Assembly: GCF_003315595.1 (NCBI RefSeq)
Contig: NZ_QNQU01000031.1
Coordinates: 1-64,000 of the forward strand
Length of the DNA: 64,000 nt
Direction: 5' to 3'
Source: Pedobacter miscanthi
Lineage (GTDB): Bacteria; Bacteroidota; Bacteroidia; Sphingobacteriales; Sphingobacteriaceae
The position numbers were made by a program, and so were the translations under genes. Shown here piece after piece: positions 28,350-37,296 of the stretch. A model generated the notes under the pieces. It searched no databases. It saw nothing but the letters and a program-made list of their open reading frames with translations, and was not told the DNA's origin. Positions within the stretch are counted from its first letter, which is position 1, and every line of letters begins with the position of its first letter.

Positions 28350-29951
28350 TCATTTATCCCACCACACCCTTGCTGTAAGTACATCGCCACCGGCAAGCCG
28401 CGATACCGCATCTTTATAATTCTGCGGGTTGTTCAGGATTTCTGTTGAAAGGTAAATCATTCGCCTTGGGATAGTGCCATTGGTTACATTACCCTTGTAA
28501 TTTATGGGTATCAGCTTAGGGTAAGCACTTCTTTTCCAGTTTAACCAGGCTTCTATAAAGTTGAAATTGGTTCCTGTAGCCACCCAGTATTGCGTATTGA
28601 TGGCATTTAACGAACTTTCTGTATTGGTTTCATCAAGCGGGTTCTGGTTTACAAAAGTTGTAATTTTATTGGCATCGAGTGTTGCCAAGGGATCTAACTG
28701 TGCCAGCGATTGTATCGCACCGGTTAATCCGCTGGCATAATGCGCTTTTGCTGTGCCATCTACATTCCAGCCCCTCACCTTTGCTTCGGCAAGTAAAAAC
28801 TCGGTTTCGGCATAGGTGAGGATAAAGATAGGTCCGCCCAATTTAAGGTAAACTTCGGTGCGTGGCCTCGAATATTTACCCAATGGTGCAAAATCGCTTC
28901 CGCTGCCAGTACCACCGGGATAATTGGGCGAACGGCTGATATCAGTATCACCACCCTGCAGGTCGTACCCGTTAGGCATCCCCAGTTGTATACTGGCATC
29001 GGTATTACCATTGAGGTTCTGATCTGCATTTTTGGCCAATCCGTCTTTCGGTACTTCGCCAATCATACCTAAACGTGGGTCGTTGGTATTTTTGAGCTGA
29101 TCGATGAGTGTTTTGCTCCAGCGTACTTCGAGGTAATCAGAATAGGTTCTTAAAGCCAGCGATGTGCCGTTCTGGCTGTTAAAAGAAGAAGCATCCGTTA
29201 ACATAATTGCATTATCGTTAATGCCCTGAAAAGTTTTACCGGCTGCCTTTTCTGTCCAGGTTCTTGCCTTTGCCGGATCTATTTTGGTCAACCGCATGGC
29301 CACCCTCAACATTAAGGAATAGCCAAATTTCTTCCATTTGTTAATATCGCCTTTGTAAAAAAGATCAGCCGTAGGACCAGGTTTTTCAGTATCCAATTGT
29401 TGGGTAGCCGCATCAAGATCATTCAGCATCTGCGAATAAATTTCTTCCTGACGGTCGTAAACCGGATATTTAATCCCCTGCATGGCTTTAACAGCCTGCG
29501 AATAGGGTACATCGCCGTAAGTATCGGTAATCCGCTGCAAAATCAGCACAAACATAATGTCGCCAATGGCAATCAGGTTTTGATAAGCTACAGGATCTTT
29601 CAGCCTGGCCAGGCGCTGCATTTCCCTGATGTAGGAAGCATCGGCATAACCTTCGTCGAAAATACGCCCCTGATAGTCAGTAAAACTGCCCACATTGATG
29701 TATTTATCGCCATTGTTGTAATAATAATAGCTTGAAGCCAGCAACTGCATCATGGTACTCTGGTACAATAACTGGTAATAACCCAGGTTACCATATTTTA
29801 ACTGTGCCTGTGCGAGCAAACTGTTGGGATCGTAATTGTTTTCGGTTAATTTAGTTGGATCGGTATTAATCTCATCCAGCTTTGCCTTGGAACAGCTGTT
29901 TAACAGAAGCAATAAAAATAAGCCCATCACGCAAAAGTTCTTCATCGCCAT
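28350..29951 (-). CDS. SusD/RagB family lipoprotein (ECF-controlled pair)
   Basis: 533 residues from the ATG at 29951, one base after the susC stop (TAAGATG); the leader MKNFCVMGLFLLLLLNSCSKAK is a lipoprotein signal. SusD-like_2 traits: INTDPTKLTENNYDPNSLL, YQNLIAIGDIMFVLILQRITDTYGDVPYSQA, WKKFGYSLMLRVAMRLT, YAETEFLLAEAKVRGW and NFIEAWLNWKRSAYPKL, ending IPRRMIYLSTEILNNPQNY. Partners the STN-type SusC directly upstream. The 3' end abuts a microsatellite repeat. No glycosidase is attached to this pair, so its glycan is unknown; position next to the mannose genes is suggestive only. Confidence 0.93.
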   Translation of the reverse strand: MAMKNFCVMGLFLLLLLNSCSKAKLDEINTDPTKLTENNYDPNSLLAQAQLKYGNLGYYQLLYQSTMMQLLASSYYYYNNGDKYINVGSFTDYQGRIFDEGYADASYIREMQRLARLKDPVAYQNLIAIGDIMFVLILQRITDTYGDVPYSQAVKAMQGIKYPVYDRQEEIYSQMLNDLDAATQQLDTEKPGPTADLFYKGDINKWKKFGYSLMLRVAMRLTKIDPAKARTWTEKAAGKTFQGINDNAIMLTDASSFNSQNGTSLALRTYSDYLEVRWSKTLIDQLKNTNDPRLGMIGEVPKDGLAKNADQNLNGNTDASIQLGMPNGYDLQGGDTDISRSPNYPGGTGSGSDFAPLGKYSRPRTEVYLKLGGPIFILTYAETEFLLAEAKVRGWNVDGTAKAHYASGLTGAIQSLAQLDPLATLDANKITTFVNQNPLDETNTESSLNAINTQYWVATGTNFNFIEAWLNWKRSAYPKLIPINYKGNVTNGTIPRRMIYLSTEILNNPQNYKDAVSRLAGGDVLTARVWWDK

Positions 29952-29952
29952 C

Positions 29953-32900
29953 TTATTTGAATTTAAAGTTAAAATTGATCCCGAATGTACGTGTGGCAGG
30001 CAGTGATGCACCTTCTATACCTGCATAACCCAAGGTAGGCGAAAACTGTGATTCAGGATCAACATTATCACTATATTTTAATAAGGTAAACAGGTTCCGC
30101 GCTACGAGGTCGATCCCAATACTGGTAAAAGGTGTTCTTTTTAAATAACGTGGGTTAACACTGTAACCCAATGTAGCCTGCCTTAATTTGATAAAACTAC
30201 CATTAAGCACCGCTAAGGCCGAAATATTGGTGGCCAGTTGAGGATAATAAGCATAAGCAGGCACGTTAATGGTATTTTTCTGCCCGTTTTCCAACACCCC
30301 ATCTGCCACAATCCCGCTTTCCCTGCCTATCAGGGTTGCCTTATTTAAACCCTGTACATAACTATAATAAGCGGTTGCCGAGAGGATTTTATTCCCAAAA
30401 CGATAATCGATTAAAAAAGAAAAACTAAACTGTTTATAGCTAAAACTATTGGTGATACCACCATACAAAGTGGGCATGGTACCACCCATCGGTATAAAAT
30501 TGCCCCGTTTGGGTATGCCATCCGAACCGATGATTACATTTCCATTGGCATCGCGCAGGTAATCATAAGCCATAATCTGCGTAATCGGTTTGCCCACCAC
30601 CAGTGCGGTATTGGCATTTAAAGGGCGGTAAGTGCCTGTTAGGGTATAATTGCTGTTGCCATCGATAGAGAGCAGGGTATTTTTTACCTTGGTAACATTC
30701 AGGTTAACCTGCCACTTGCTATGCTGTGTAAGGATGGGCGTATAACCCAAAGCCAGCTCTATGCCTGCGTTACGCGTTTCGCCAAGGTTAACATAAGCAG
30801 AAGTGAAACCTGTGGTAACCGACTGTTTGGCATTGATAATTTCGTTATGGGTAAGGCGGTTAAAATAAGTAAAATCGATATCCAGCCGGCTGTTAAAAAA
30901 TTTGAGATCAAGACCGGCCTCTATTTCATTCAGTGTAAAGGGTTTCAGATTGTAATTGGGCAGATCGCCAGAAAATCCGCCTACAGGCACACCGTTTACC
31001 TGATTATCTATGGTATAATAAATCTGCGTGGTATAAGGCACAATGGGTTCGCCACTGGTTTTGGCAAAATCGAGCCTTAATTTACCAAAATCGAGTCCTT
31101 TTAGTTTCAGGAGATCAGAAAAAATGAAACTGCCCGATACCCCAGGCACAAATATACCGCGGTTATTGGCAGGTAAAGTAGAATAGATATCATAACGCCC
31201 CGTAACTGAAAAATTAAGAAAACGCCGGTAGCTTAAATCAGCAGTATAATAGGCCGATTCGGTAACAATCTTAGTTACCCCCAGTGTTTTGGTACTGGTA
31301 ATCAGGTTTTCGGGCACATAGAGATAAGGGATTTTAAATTGCGAACCTATTAACTTTTCAGTTGTGCCCCTCCGCTCGCGGTAATTGCCACCTACAGAAA
31401 GTTCGAGGTTCAGTTTATCGCTAAGATTTTGCGTGGCAGTGAATAAAATATCGCTGTTCAGTTCTGAAGTATGGTTTTGATTGTAAGCATTTATCCCGCC
31501 CTGCCTGTTGATCGAAAAAGCAATCCCTGTGGGCAAAATACTTACCACTTCGTCCTTGCTCGAATCGTAACCGATACGCCCCTGAAATGCAGCCCAGCTG
31601 GCCAGCTGGTATTTCAAAACGGCCGAAGTGATGTAACGGTTCCTTTTGGCATAATCGGCCTGCTTATTCATCAGGAAATAAGGATTGGTTTTGTATTCAT
31701 CAGGGTTCCAGCGGCTTTCGAAACCTGTTTCTGCATCAAAACCGGGCGCAAGGATCGATTGATCCACACTGGTGGCCAGCGCCGAAATGCCGTAGTTCGC
31801 ATTTAACGGACCATCGCTCAGGTAACTTTTGTTCTTGTTATTTTCGTAAATGTAATTTCCGGTAAGGCTTAACGAGAGTTTGTTGCTTAAGGCCAAAGTA
31901 CCATAAAAATTAAAGGTTTTACGGTTTAAAGCACTGTTGATCAGCAACGAACTGTAATCTAAATTAGAAGCCGAAACACGGTAATTGTTCCGGTTATTAC
32001 CACCAACAAGCGATAGCGTATTGATAAAAGCCGGAGCTGTACGATAAAATGTCTGGATGTTATTTTTAACGGGTGCGTATGGTCGCATCGAACCATCAAC
32101 CTGTGGGCTGAGTTTGCCATCCATCACTTCTCCCCAGCTCAATAAACTGGTAGAAATGGCATTGTACTGATCATTAGGCCGTTTATTCTGCGCCCCCTGA
32201 CCATAGGTATATTGAAAATCAGTAGAATTTACAGGAACATCAAAAGAAAGGTTGGTATTGTATTCGAGCTTTGCTTTGGTATTTTCTCCTCCACCTTTCA
32301 AATTAATGAGGATTACGCCATTAGCCGCCCTGGCACCGTATAAAGCCGAAGCAGCCGAACCTTTCAATATGGTAATGGTTTCGATATCATCAGGGTTAAT
32401 GTTGCTGATGCCATCACCATAATCAGCACCGCCATATTCAGTAGCACTGCCCCTCACGCTATTATCAATGGGTACACCGTTTACGATAAACAAGGGTGAA
32501 GCGGCCGTCATGCTCGAAACCCCGCGGATTAGTACCCGTGCTGCAGAGCCCGGGCCACCGTTTACCCCAGTAATGTTAAGCCCTGCCACCCTGCCCTGCA
32601 GGGCCATAATCATATTACTTTCCCTCGCCCTGGCGATGGAAGAACCACTGATGGTTGTTAAAGCATAACCTACTTTTTGATTGTCTTTTTCGATACCCAA
32701 AGCTGTAATCACCACCTCTTTTAAAAGATGTACGCTATCGGCAGTCAATTTGCCATCCACGTTTTTACGAATTACAATCAGGTTATTGGGCATTACCGAA
32801 TACGTAAAACCACTGTTGAGCAGCAACTGTTCGATTACTTTTATTGCTTCTTCGTCTTCTACTTTAACCGATACGCGGTGTTTGGGGATTTTGGATTCGC

Positions 32901-33054
32901 TATAGGCAAAATGATAAATGGTTTGCTGCTGTATGGCTTCTATTACCTGTTCGAAACCCGCTTCGTTAAAATTCAGGCTTACTTTGGTTTGCGCATGCAC
33001 ACATAGCGGAACAATCAATCCGATTAATAATATGATCCGCTGCGCACAATTCAT
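29953..33054 (-). CDS. SusC/RagA receptor with STN signalling domain
   Basis: 1033 residues. Signal peptide (IILLIGLIVPLCVHAQ), then an STN domain at about 22-95 (VSLNFNEAGFEQVIEAIQQQ, VSVKVEDEEAIKVIEQLLLN), then the plug with LLKEVVITALGI, ITGVNGGPGSAARVLIRG, SSMTAASPLFIVNGVPIDN and TILKGSAASALYGARAANG, then the barrel ending RTFGINFNFKFK. STN domains contact FecR-type anti-sigma factors in the periplasm, and a fecR gene is 32 bp upstream, so ligand import probably signals to the ECF sigma factor. Unlike the other two receptors here it lacks the carboxypeptidase-D-like module. Confidence 0.95.
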   Translation of the reverse strand: MNCAQRIILLIGLIVPLCVHAQTKVSLNFNEAGFEQVIEAIQQQTIYHFAYSESKIPKHRVSVKVEDEEAIKVIEQLLLNSGFTYSVMPNNLIVIRKNVDGKLTADSVHLLKEVVITALGIEKDNQKVGYALTTISGSSIARARESNMIMALQGRVAGLNITGVNGGPGSAARVLIRGVSSMTAASPLFIVNGVPIDNSVRGSATEYGGADYGDGISNINPDDIETITILKGSAASALYGARAANGVILINLKGGGENTKAKLEYNTNLSFDVPVNSTDFQYTYGQGAQNKRPNDQYNAISTSLLSWGEVMDGKLSPQVDGSMRPYAPVKNNIQTFYRTAPAFINTLSLVGGNNRNNYRVSASNLDYSSLLINSALNRKTFNFYGTLALSNKLSLSLTGNYIYENNKNKSYLSDGPLNANYGISALATSVDQSILAPGFDAETGFESRWNPDEYKTNPYFLMNKQADYAKRNRYITSAVLKYQLASWAAFQGRIGYDSSKDEVVSILPTGIAFSINRQGGINAYNQNHTSELNSDILFTATQNLSDKLNLELSVGGNYRERRGTTEKLIGSQFKIPYLYVPENLITSTKTLGVTKIVTESAYYTADLSYRRFLNFSVTGRYDIYSTLPANNRGIFVPGVSGSFIFSDLLKLKGLDFGKLRLDFAKTSGEPIVPYTTQIYYTIDNQVNGVPVGGFSGDLPNYNLKPFTLNEIEAGLDLKFFNSRLDIDFTYFNRLTHNEIINAKQSVTTGFTSAYVNLGETRNAGIELALGYTPILTQHSKWQVNLNVTKVKNTLLSIDGNSNYTLTGTYRPLNANTALVVGKPITQIMAYDYLRDANGNVIIGSDGIPKRGNFIPMGGTMPTLYGGITNSFSYKQFSFSFLIDYRFGNKILSATAYYSYVQGLNKATLIGRESGIVADGVLENGQKNTINVPAYAYYPQLATNISALAVLNGSFIKLRQATLGYSVNPRYLKRTPFTSIGIDLVARNLFTLLKYSDNVDPESQFSPTLGYAGIEGASLPATRTFGINFNFKFK

Positions 33055-33086
33055 GGCTACAAATATACACAGCTTAACTATTTGTG

Positions 33087-34088
33087 TTAACGGTAGATGT
33101 ACACATTTTTACCCTTTACCGAATAATTAAAATTTTCGATCAGTTTTAATACATTTAAGGCTTCGGTAAGGCTTTCTTTTCCAAAATGCGCCGTAAATTC
33201 TACTGCTTTAAGATCGTTTTCCTTAAAGTTTACTTTAACACCATACCAGCGTTCGAAAAGTTTGGCCACCTCATCAAAACGGTTGTTTTTAAAAATCAGT
33301 TCGTGGTTTAACCAGGCGGTTTCGATTACTTTATCAGCACCAGCCCCGTCAAAAAGGCTTAACGGGATAATACTTCCCTTACCATTGGATAAGGTGAATT
33401 TATCATTCGGTTTTAAGATAAAAGTCTGATCAGTATTATTTTTAAGCGAAACGGATACCTTCCCCCTGATCAAGGTAGTTTCGGTAAAAGCATCGTTTGC
33501 ATAAGCTTTAACATCAAATTCGGTACCCAGCACTTTTACTGCAACCTGACTGGTGTGCACAATAAAAGGATGTGCAGCATCTTTTTGTACCTCGAAAAAA
33601 GCCTCGCCTGATAAATATACATCCCTGGTATCAGCCTTAAACTGCGCGGGAAATTTTAAGCTGCTGCCCGAATTCATTTTCACGGTAGAGCCATCGGCCA
33701 GTACAAGGGTTTTAACTTCTGTGGCCCTGGTTTGTACATTTAATAAAGCAGGTTGGGTAGAAAAAATTCCACGGTTATAAATCAGAACCGCAGCCAATGC
33801 AACCGCCAGAACTGCGGCAATTTTTAACCAGGTACCATACGACTTGTTTTTCCTAACCGTTAAAACCGGTTCACCGGGAATTTTAATCTGCGCTTTGATC
33901 CGCTCGAAAACAGGATCAGCATTTTCATCTTCAACAGTTTCAGCCTCAAAGTAACCTAGTAACACATCATGTTCATTTTTCAGTACCGGATTACCGGCCA
34001 AAATAGATTTCAGCTCAACAGATTCATCCGGCGAAATTTCTCCGGCCAATTGTTTTCCAAGCAATTCTGTAAATCTTTGATCTGTCAT
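33087..34088 (-). CDS. FecR family anti-sigma factor
   Basis: 333 residues. Cytoplasmic N-terminal sigma-binding helix bundle (1-75, FTELLGKQLAGEISPDESVEL), one membrane segment (87-105, WLKIAAVLAVALAAVLIYN), periplasmic FecR domain (about 115-215, RATEVKTLVLADGSTVKMNS, GEAFFEVQKDAAHPFIVHT) and the Bacteroidota DUF4974 C-terminal domain (about 255-330, ELIFKNNRFDEVAKLFERWYGV). It holds the ECF sigma until the STN-type SusC signals. A TGTAGGCAATTT motif ends 41 bp before the start codon and overlaps the sigma-gene stop codon. Confidence 0.95.
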   Translation of the reverse strand: MTDQRFTELLGKQLAGEISPDESVELKSILAGNPVLKNEHDVLLGYFEAETVEDENADPVFERIKAQIKIPGEPVLTVRKNKSYGTWLKIAAVLAVALAAVLIYNRGIFSTQPALLNVQTRATEVKTLVLADGSTVKMNSGSSLKFPAQFKADTRDVYLSGEAFFEVQKDAAHPFIVHTSQVAVKVLGTEFDVKAYANDAFTETTLIRGKVSVSLKNNTDQTFILKPNDKFTLSNGKGSIIPLSLFDGAGADKVIETAWLNHELIFKNNRFDEVAKLFERWYGVKVNFKENDLKAVEFTAHFGKESLTEALNVLKLIENFNYSVKGKNVYIYR

Positions 34089-34128
34089 TTCGTTTTCCGT
34101 CCTTTATGATATGTTCCTTTTTATGAGA

Positions 34129-34140
34129 AAATTGCCTACA
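34129..34140 (-). promoter_or_regulatory. TGTAGGCAATTT motif upstream of fecR
   Basis: On the minus strand TGTAGGCAATTT lies 40 bases before the fecR start and overlaps the stop codon of the ECF gene. The same 12 bases occur in the sense orientation 76 bp before the ROK gene and 94 bp before susC at 49623. Possible -35-like element of the local ECF sigma factor (inference). Confidence 0.5.
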
Positions 34141-34783
34141 AAAAATATAAAAAAGATAAAGTACCTACTAAGATAACCAGCGGAATGATTTTTCCAATCA
34201 TTTTTTCGTCGGCACCCTTATCTTTTATATTCAAAGGCTGCAAAATTACACGGAGTTTGGCAATGGCCCTGAACAGTTGTGTTTGTACCGTGCGGGGCGA
34301 AATATCCAGCAGCTCAGCCACTTCCTTATATTTCATTCCACTTTCTTTAATCAGCCTGAAAACTGTTGCCGCCTGTGGCGCCAAACCAGCGATTGCCTTA
34401 TCCAGCTGACGGTGCAGTTCTTTGGTTTCGATCAGGTATTCGGGAGTGTGCATATCCGCTGAAAGATTGTCTTCAGCATCAACTAAATCGATAAACGTAA
34501 CTGATGAATTTTTTTTAAGGTGTTTAAGAGATTGATTTTTTACCGCAATAAAGAAGTAACTTTCGGGGTTGAGCACATGGGTACTTTCTCTCCTGTTCTC
34601 CCAGCATTTAACAAAAACTTCGGTAACTATATCTTCTGCAGCCTGCTTATCGTTTACATAATAAACAGAGAATTTAAGCAACCTGCCATACAGAAAGCGA
34701 TAAAGCTGCTCAAAGGATGTGATATCATCTTCGAGACAAATCTTATTCCATAAAACGACTAGATCTAGCTTGGCTGCTTTCAA
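34136..34783 (-). CDS. ECF RNA polymerase sigma factor (Bacteroidota sigma-70 expansion family)
   Basis: About 215 residues from a TTG at 34783 (LKAAKLDLVVLWNKI). The frame stays open to an ATG at 34903, but that 40-residue extension does not look like a sigma N-terminus and contains the TGTAGGCAATTT motif. Sigma region 2 is FEQLYRFLYGRLLKFSVYYV with AAEDIVTEVFVKCWENR; region 4 is LAPQAATVFRLIKESGMKYK and VAELLDISPRTVQTQLFRAI. The C-terminus carries a hydrophobic stretch, IIPLVILVGTLSFLYFL, which could anchor it to the membrane. Followed 47 bp on by fecR and then by the STN-type susC/susD, the classical trans-envelope signalling set. Confidence 0.88.
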   Translation of the reverse strand: MKAAKLDLVVLWNKICLEDDITSFEQLYRFLYGRLLKFSVYYVNDKQAAEDIVTEVFVKCWENRRESTHVLNPESYFFIAVKNQSLKHLKKNSSVTFIDLVDAEDNLSADMHTPEYLIETKELHRQLDKAIAGLAPQAATVFRLIKESGMKYKEVAELLDISPRTVQTQLFRAIAKLRVILQPLNIKDKGADEKMIGKIIPLVILVGTLSFLYFL

Positions 34784-34846
34784 CTTGGTTAGTTTTTGAA
34801 TCAAATGTAAGGTAATAAAAAATATTTCATAAAAAAATCGTGCCGC

Positions 34847-34858
34847 TGTAGGCAATTT
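34847..34858 (+). promoter_or_regulatory. TGTAGGCAATTT motif upstream of the ROK gene
   Basis: Identical 12-mer in the sense direction, 76 bp before the ROK start. It also lies just upstream of the most likely start of the divergent ECF gene, so it could act on either gene, but its orientation matches the other two copies only for ROK. Confidence 0.5.
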
Positions 34859-34933
34859 GACAAAAAAAGGGATTCTTCTTTTAGTGCTACCTCCCTGGCA
34901 CAAGCCATTTATAGATCTTTAGAAGCTGAAACG

Positions 34934-35830
34934 ATGAATAAAATTAATTATGTACTGGGCATTGATATTGGCGGTTCGCACATTACCGCGGCCGTTCTTG
35001 ATATGAAACAGCGCAATATCCTTAAAAACTCTTATACCCGCGATCGTGTAAATCCTCATGGCACAACCGAACAGATTATAAAAACATGGTGTACTACCAT
35101 TAAAGCAGCTTATAAAAAGGTTGATATCGGCGTTGGCCGTTTGGGTATTGCCATGCCCGGCCCGTTCGATTATGAAAATGGTATTTCTTATATCGCCGGG
35201 AACGATAAATATGCTGCGTTTTATGGCCTCAATGTAAAAGAAATGATGGCCAGCGAACTACAGATTAGTAGCGATGAAATTTTAATAAGCAATGATGCCT
35301 CATGCTTTCTGGCAGGCGAAGTTTTTGCCGGCGAAGCAGGAAATTATAATAAAGTGATCGGGATAACTTTGGGTACCGGTTTAGGGAGTGCTATTTGCGC
35401 TGAAGGCAAAATTACCGACGCCAATTTGTGGTGCTCGCCTTTTTTGGATGGCATAGCCGAAGATTACCTTTCTACCCGCTGGTTTTTAAAACGTTATTAC
35501 GAACTCTCAGGAATCAACATTTTGAATGTCCGCGAACTGGCGATGCTTCATGACGAAAGTCCAACGGTGCGTAAAATATTTAATGAGTTTAGCCATAACC
35601 TCGGCCTTTTCCTGGAAGATTTCCAACAGAACCATACCGCCGAAGCCATTGTAATCGGCGGAAATATTGCCAACGCCGCCAACCGTTTTATTCCCGGTGT
35701 GGCCAGGCATCTCCAATCGCAGGGCATCAACTGCCCGATCCATATTTCCGAACTGAATGAAGATGCTGCTTTGGTTGGTGCAGCAGGCTGCTGGGCGGTG
35801 CAGGAAAAAGAACGTGTTGGGAAGGTGTAA
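34934..35830 (+). CDS. ROK family sugar kinase
   Basis: 298 residues, cytoplasmic. ATP-binding DIGGSH motif at 11-16, phosphate-2 GTGLG at 147-151, catalytic base Asp121 in LISNDASCFLAGE and a late adenosine motif AIVIGGNIANAA. Length fits a ROK glucokinase/fructokinase/hexokinase. The cysteine zinc motif CxCGxxGC of classical ROK proteins is absent (the region reads LWCSPFLDGIAEDYLSTRWF), so it belongs to a divergent branch common in Bacteroidota by my recollection. Given neighbours (mannose-6-phosphate isomerase, GntR, symporter, GH92) phosphorylation of mannose or glucose is the most sensible role. Divergent from the ECF gene. Confidence 0.88.
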   Translation: MNKINYVLGIDIGGSHITAAVLDMKQRNILKNSYTRDRVNPHGTTEQIIKTWCTTIKAAYKKVDIGVGRLGIAMPGPFDYENGISYIAGNDKYAAFYGLNVKEMMASELQISSDEILISNDASCFLAGEVFAGEAGNYNKVIGITLGTGLGSAICAEGKITDANLWCSPFLDGIAEDYLSTRWFLKRYYELSGINILNVRELAMLHDESPTVRKIFNEFSHNLGLFLEDFQQNHTAEAIVIGGNIANAANRFIPGVARHLQSQGINCPIHISELNEDAALVGAAGCWAVQEKERVGKV

Positions 35831-35845
35831 TAACCTGACGCGATC

Positions 35846-35912
35846 CGTCATGTTAATTTTATTTCAGCATCTTTCCTCCTAGATAGACCCTGAAATAAAT
35901 TCAGGGTGACGA
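35846..35912. repeat. TTCAGGGTGACG palindromic repeat, degenerate copy
   Basis: CGTCATGTTAATTTTATTTC...GACCCTGAAATAAATTCAGG; left arm has diverged compared with the 27661 copy. Confidence 0.7.
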
Positions 35913-36085
35913 ATTGAATTAGTTAAAGCGTTTCTAAAATATTATTTCAATAAAATAATTATCGAATTCATGTTGATAGTTTATTTTTATCTGGAAATGA
36001 GCATGCAGTGGTTCTTGGCTATTGCAGCCCTGCCATCCGCTTTATCCCGATGAAAAATCGGGATGCCCGCTACTGTCAGGTTTAT

Positions 36086-36227
36086 AATGAATGGCCTGTC
36101 TCTAACCGGGGGTTACAGGCATCGAACCGATGTTTCTAAACCCGATTGAAGTGGAAGCCCGCAGCGCAGCGAGGACTTTGAACGGAAAGCGGGACTGAAA
36201 ACCGCCAAAAGAACAGGACCATTCATT
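36086..36227. repeat. Structured intergenic element, copy 1
   Basis: Outer arms AATGAATGGCCTGT and ACAGGACCATTCATT pair over 14 bp with one bulge. An inner hairpin is CATCG-aac-CGATG (36119-36131). The core TAAACCCGATTG, GGACTTTGAACGGAAAGCG, GGGACTGA and ACCGCCAA is shared with the second copy near 43776-43982, whose stems differ in sequence but also pair. Confidence 0.75.
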
Positions 36228-36305
36228 TCCAAAAAAACCATTCTTAAAATCGAGACTCAGATTAATCTTTGCGTCAGATGGTAACATCTAACGCCACGAC
36301 CAAGC

Positions 36306-37037
36306 CTAAGCTTCTCGCCTGCTCTCTACCGTATACACAAAACTATCTGCCAGGTAGTAGCCCAGGTTGTACTCGATAGGCCTGTCGGCCTGGTCGAAAA
36401 CATAACGTTTTCTAAAAAGCAGCGGACTTCCCACTTCCACATCCAGTTTGGAGGCAATAAATTTATCTGCAGCCTTGGCGCTTATTTCTTCTTTGGATAA
36501 ATCGGCAATTACCGAATGGTCTTTTTCGAGGATCTCGTATAAAGGCCGTTTAAAATCCTCGTCGCCGGTAAGCCCAATCCTTGGGTGAAAATAGGATATG
36601 AAATAAACAAACGGGCCTTCGGCTTTCCCTCTCAAACGTTCTAATTTTAAAACTTTTTTGTCGGTATCGATATCAAAAAAATGGGCCAATTTCTCATCAG
36701 GTAATACCCAGCTGATGTGAAGTTCGAAATTCCTGATCGGAATACCCCGAGCCTGCATTTCCTGCGAAAAACTTAACCAGTTACTGGCTTTCGAACTCAC
36801 CGATACCTCTGCAACTTTAGTCCCTATACCTTTTTTCCTGATCAGCAAACCTTCGTAAACCAGTTTATTCAGGGCCTGCCTAAGGGTGGTTCTCGAGATG
36901 GCCAGCTGTTTGGCCATATCCACTTCGTTAGGCAGAAATTTGGTCGCATATTCCGGATCTTTAATCAGGTTCCGCAATAATTCTTCGGCCTGGATGTGTA
37001 AAGGAACAGGACTTTTATGATCGATGGAAAATTTCAT
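36306..37037 (-). CDS. GntR/UTRA family transcriptional regulator
   Basis: 243 residues from the ATG at 37037 (MKFSIDHKSPVPLHIQ), where GntR domains normally begin; a frame open to 37160 would add a hydrophobic leader that makes no sense for this family. Winged helix at 10-75 (LRNLIKDPEYATKFLPNEVD, LAISRTTLRQALNKLVYEGL, RKKGIGTKVAE) and UTRA effector domain from about 95 (KVLKLERLRGKAEGPFVYFI to RPIEYNLGYYLADSFVY). UTRA regulators sense sugar phosphates and usually repress. It is divergent from the mannose-6-phosphate isomerase gene, and palindromes of a size suited to a GntR dimer occur at 37245, 45692 and 45870; it is the obvious candidate to bind them. Confidence 0.92.
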   Translation of the reverse strand: MKFSIDHKSPVPLHIQAEELLRNLIKDPEYATKFLPNEVDMAKQLAISRTTLRQALNKLVYEGLLIRKKGIGTKVAEVSVSSKASNWLSFSQEMQARGIPIRNFELHISWVLPDEKLAHFFDIDTDKKVLKLERLRGKAEGPFVYFISYFHPRIGLTGDEDFKRPLYEILEKDHSVIADLSKEEISAKAADKFIASKLDVEVGSPLLFRKRYVFDQADRPIEYNLGYYLADSFVYTVESRREA

Positions 37038-37112
37038 TTTTTTATACTGCATCTCTTTAGGCAAGGGGAAATGACAATGCACCTTGGCAAAGATAAAAAA
37101 AGCACCTATAAT

Positions 37113-37136
37113 CAGAAATATTATGTATGCATATAG
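37113..37136. promoter_or_regulatory. Weak candidate operator near the GntR gene
   Basis: ATTATGTATGCATATAG resembles the 18-bp palindrome of this locus (TATG...CATATA) but the spacer is two bases short. Could allow autoregulation; low confidence. Confidence 0.25.
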
Positions 37137-37244
37137 ATATTGACCCGGTTTATAATTCAATCTACTAACCTCATAAATCTGCTATTACCGAAATAATTAA
37201 TATTCCATTCTACCTGAAAAGAGATATTTTTAAAAATATTAGGA

Positions 37245-37262
37245 TATATGTACATACATATA
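37245..37262. promoter_or_regulatory. GntR-type operator, site 1
   Basis: TATATGTACATACATATA, 35 bp before the isomerase start. It differs by one base from the sites at 45692 and 45870. The -7-like box TACATTTG begins directly after it at 37263; no TTTG lies 19 bp upstream of that box, so the core promoter is less perfect than at the two other sites. Confidence 0.75.
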
Positions 37263-37296
37263 TACATTTGCCATGATACATCACATTACCTAGTTT

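Larger units (their letters stand above)
35831..36305. other. 475-bp intergenic space with repeats
   Basis: Between convergent ROK and GntR genes. Contains a TTCAGGGTGACG palindrome at 35846-35912, a small hairpin ATCCCGAT-gaaaa-ATCGGGAT at about 36044-36064, and the structured element at 36086-36227. Confidence 0.7.

Noticed and set aside
27758-28448. Frames on both strands of 96-206 residues rich in PSSILHLP or LCLRVLVVNDV
   Set aside because: Produced by the 162-bp (54-codon) tandem repeat, which keeps frames open; no protein features.
34784-34903. N-terminal extension of the ECF sigma factor to the ATG at 34903
   Set aside because: The extra 40 residues do not fit a sigma N-terminus and overlap the TGTAGGCAATTT motif; a TTG at 34783 fits better, although this start is not proven.
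36119-36160. tRNA-like text around CATCGAACCGATG
   Set aside because: No cloverleaf, acceptor stem or anticodon arm can be drawn; it is the inner hairpin of the structured element.
37038-37160. Longer GntR start at 37160
   Set aside because: Adds a hydrophobic 41-residue leader before a canonical GntR domain; start at 37037 matches the family length.
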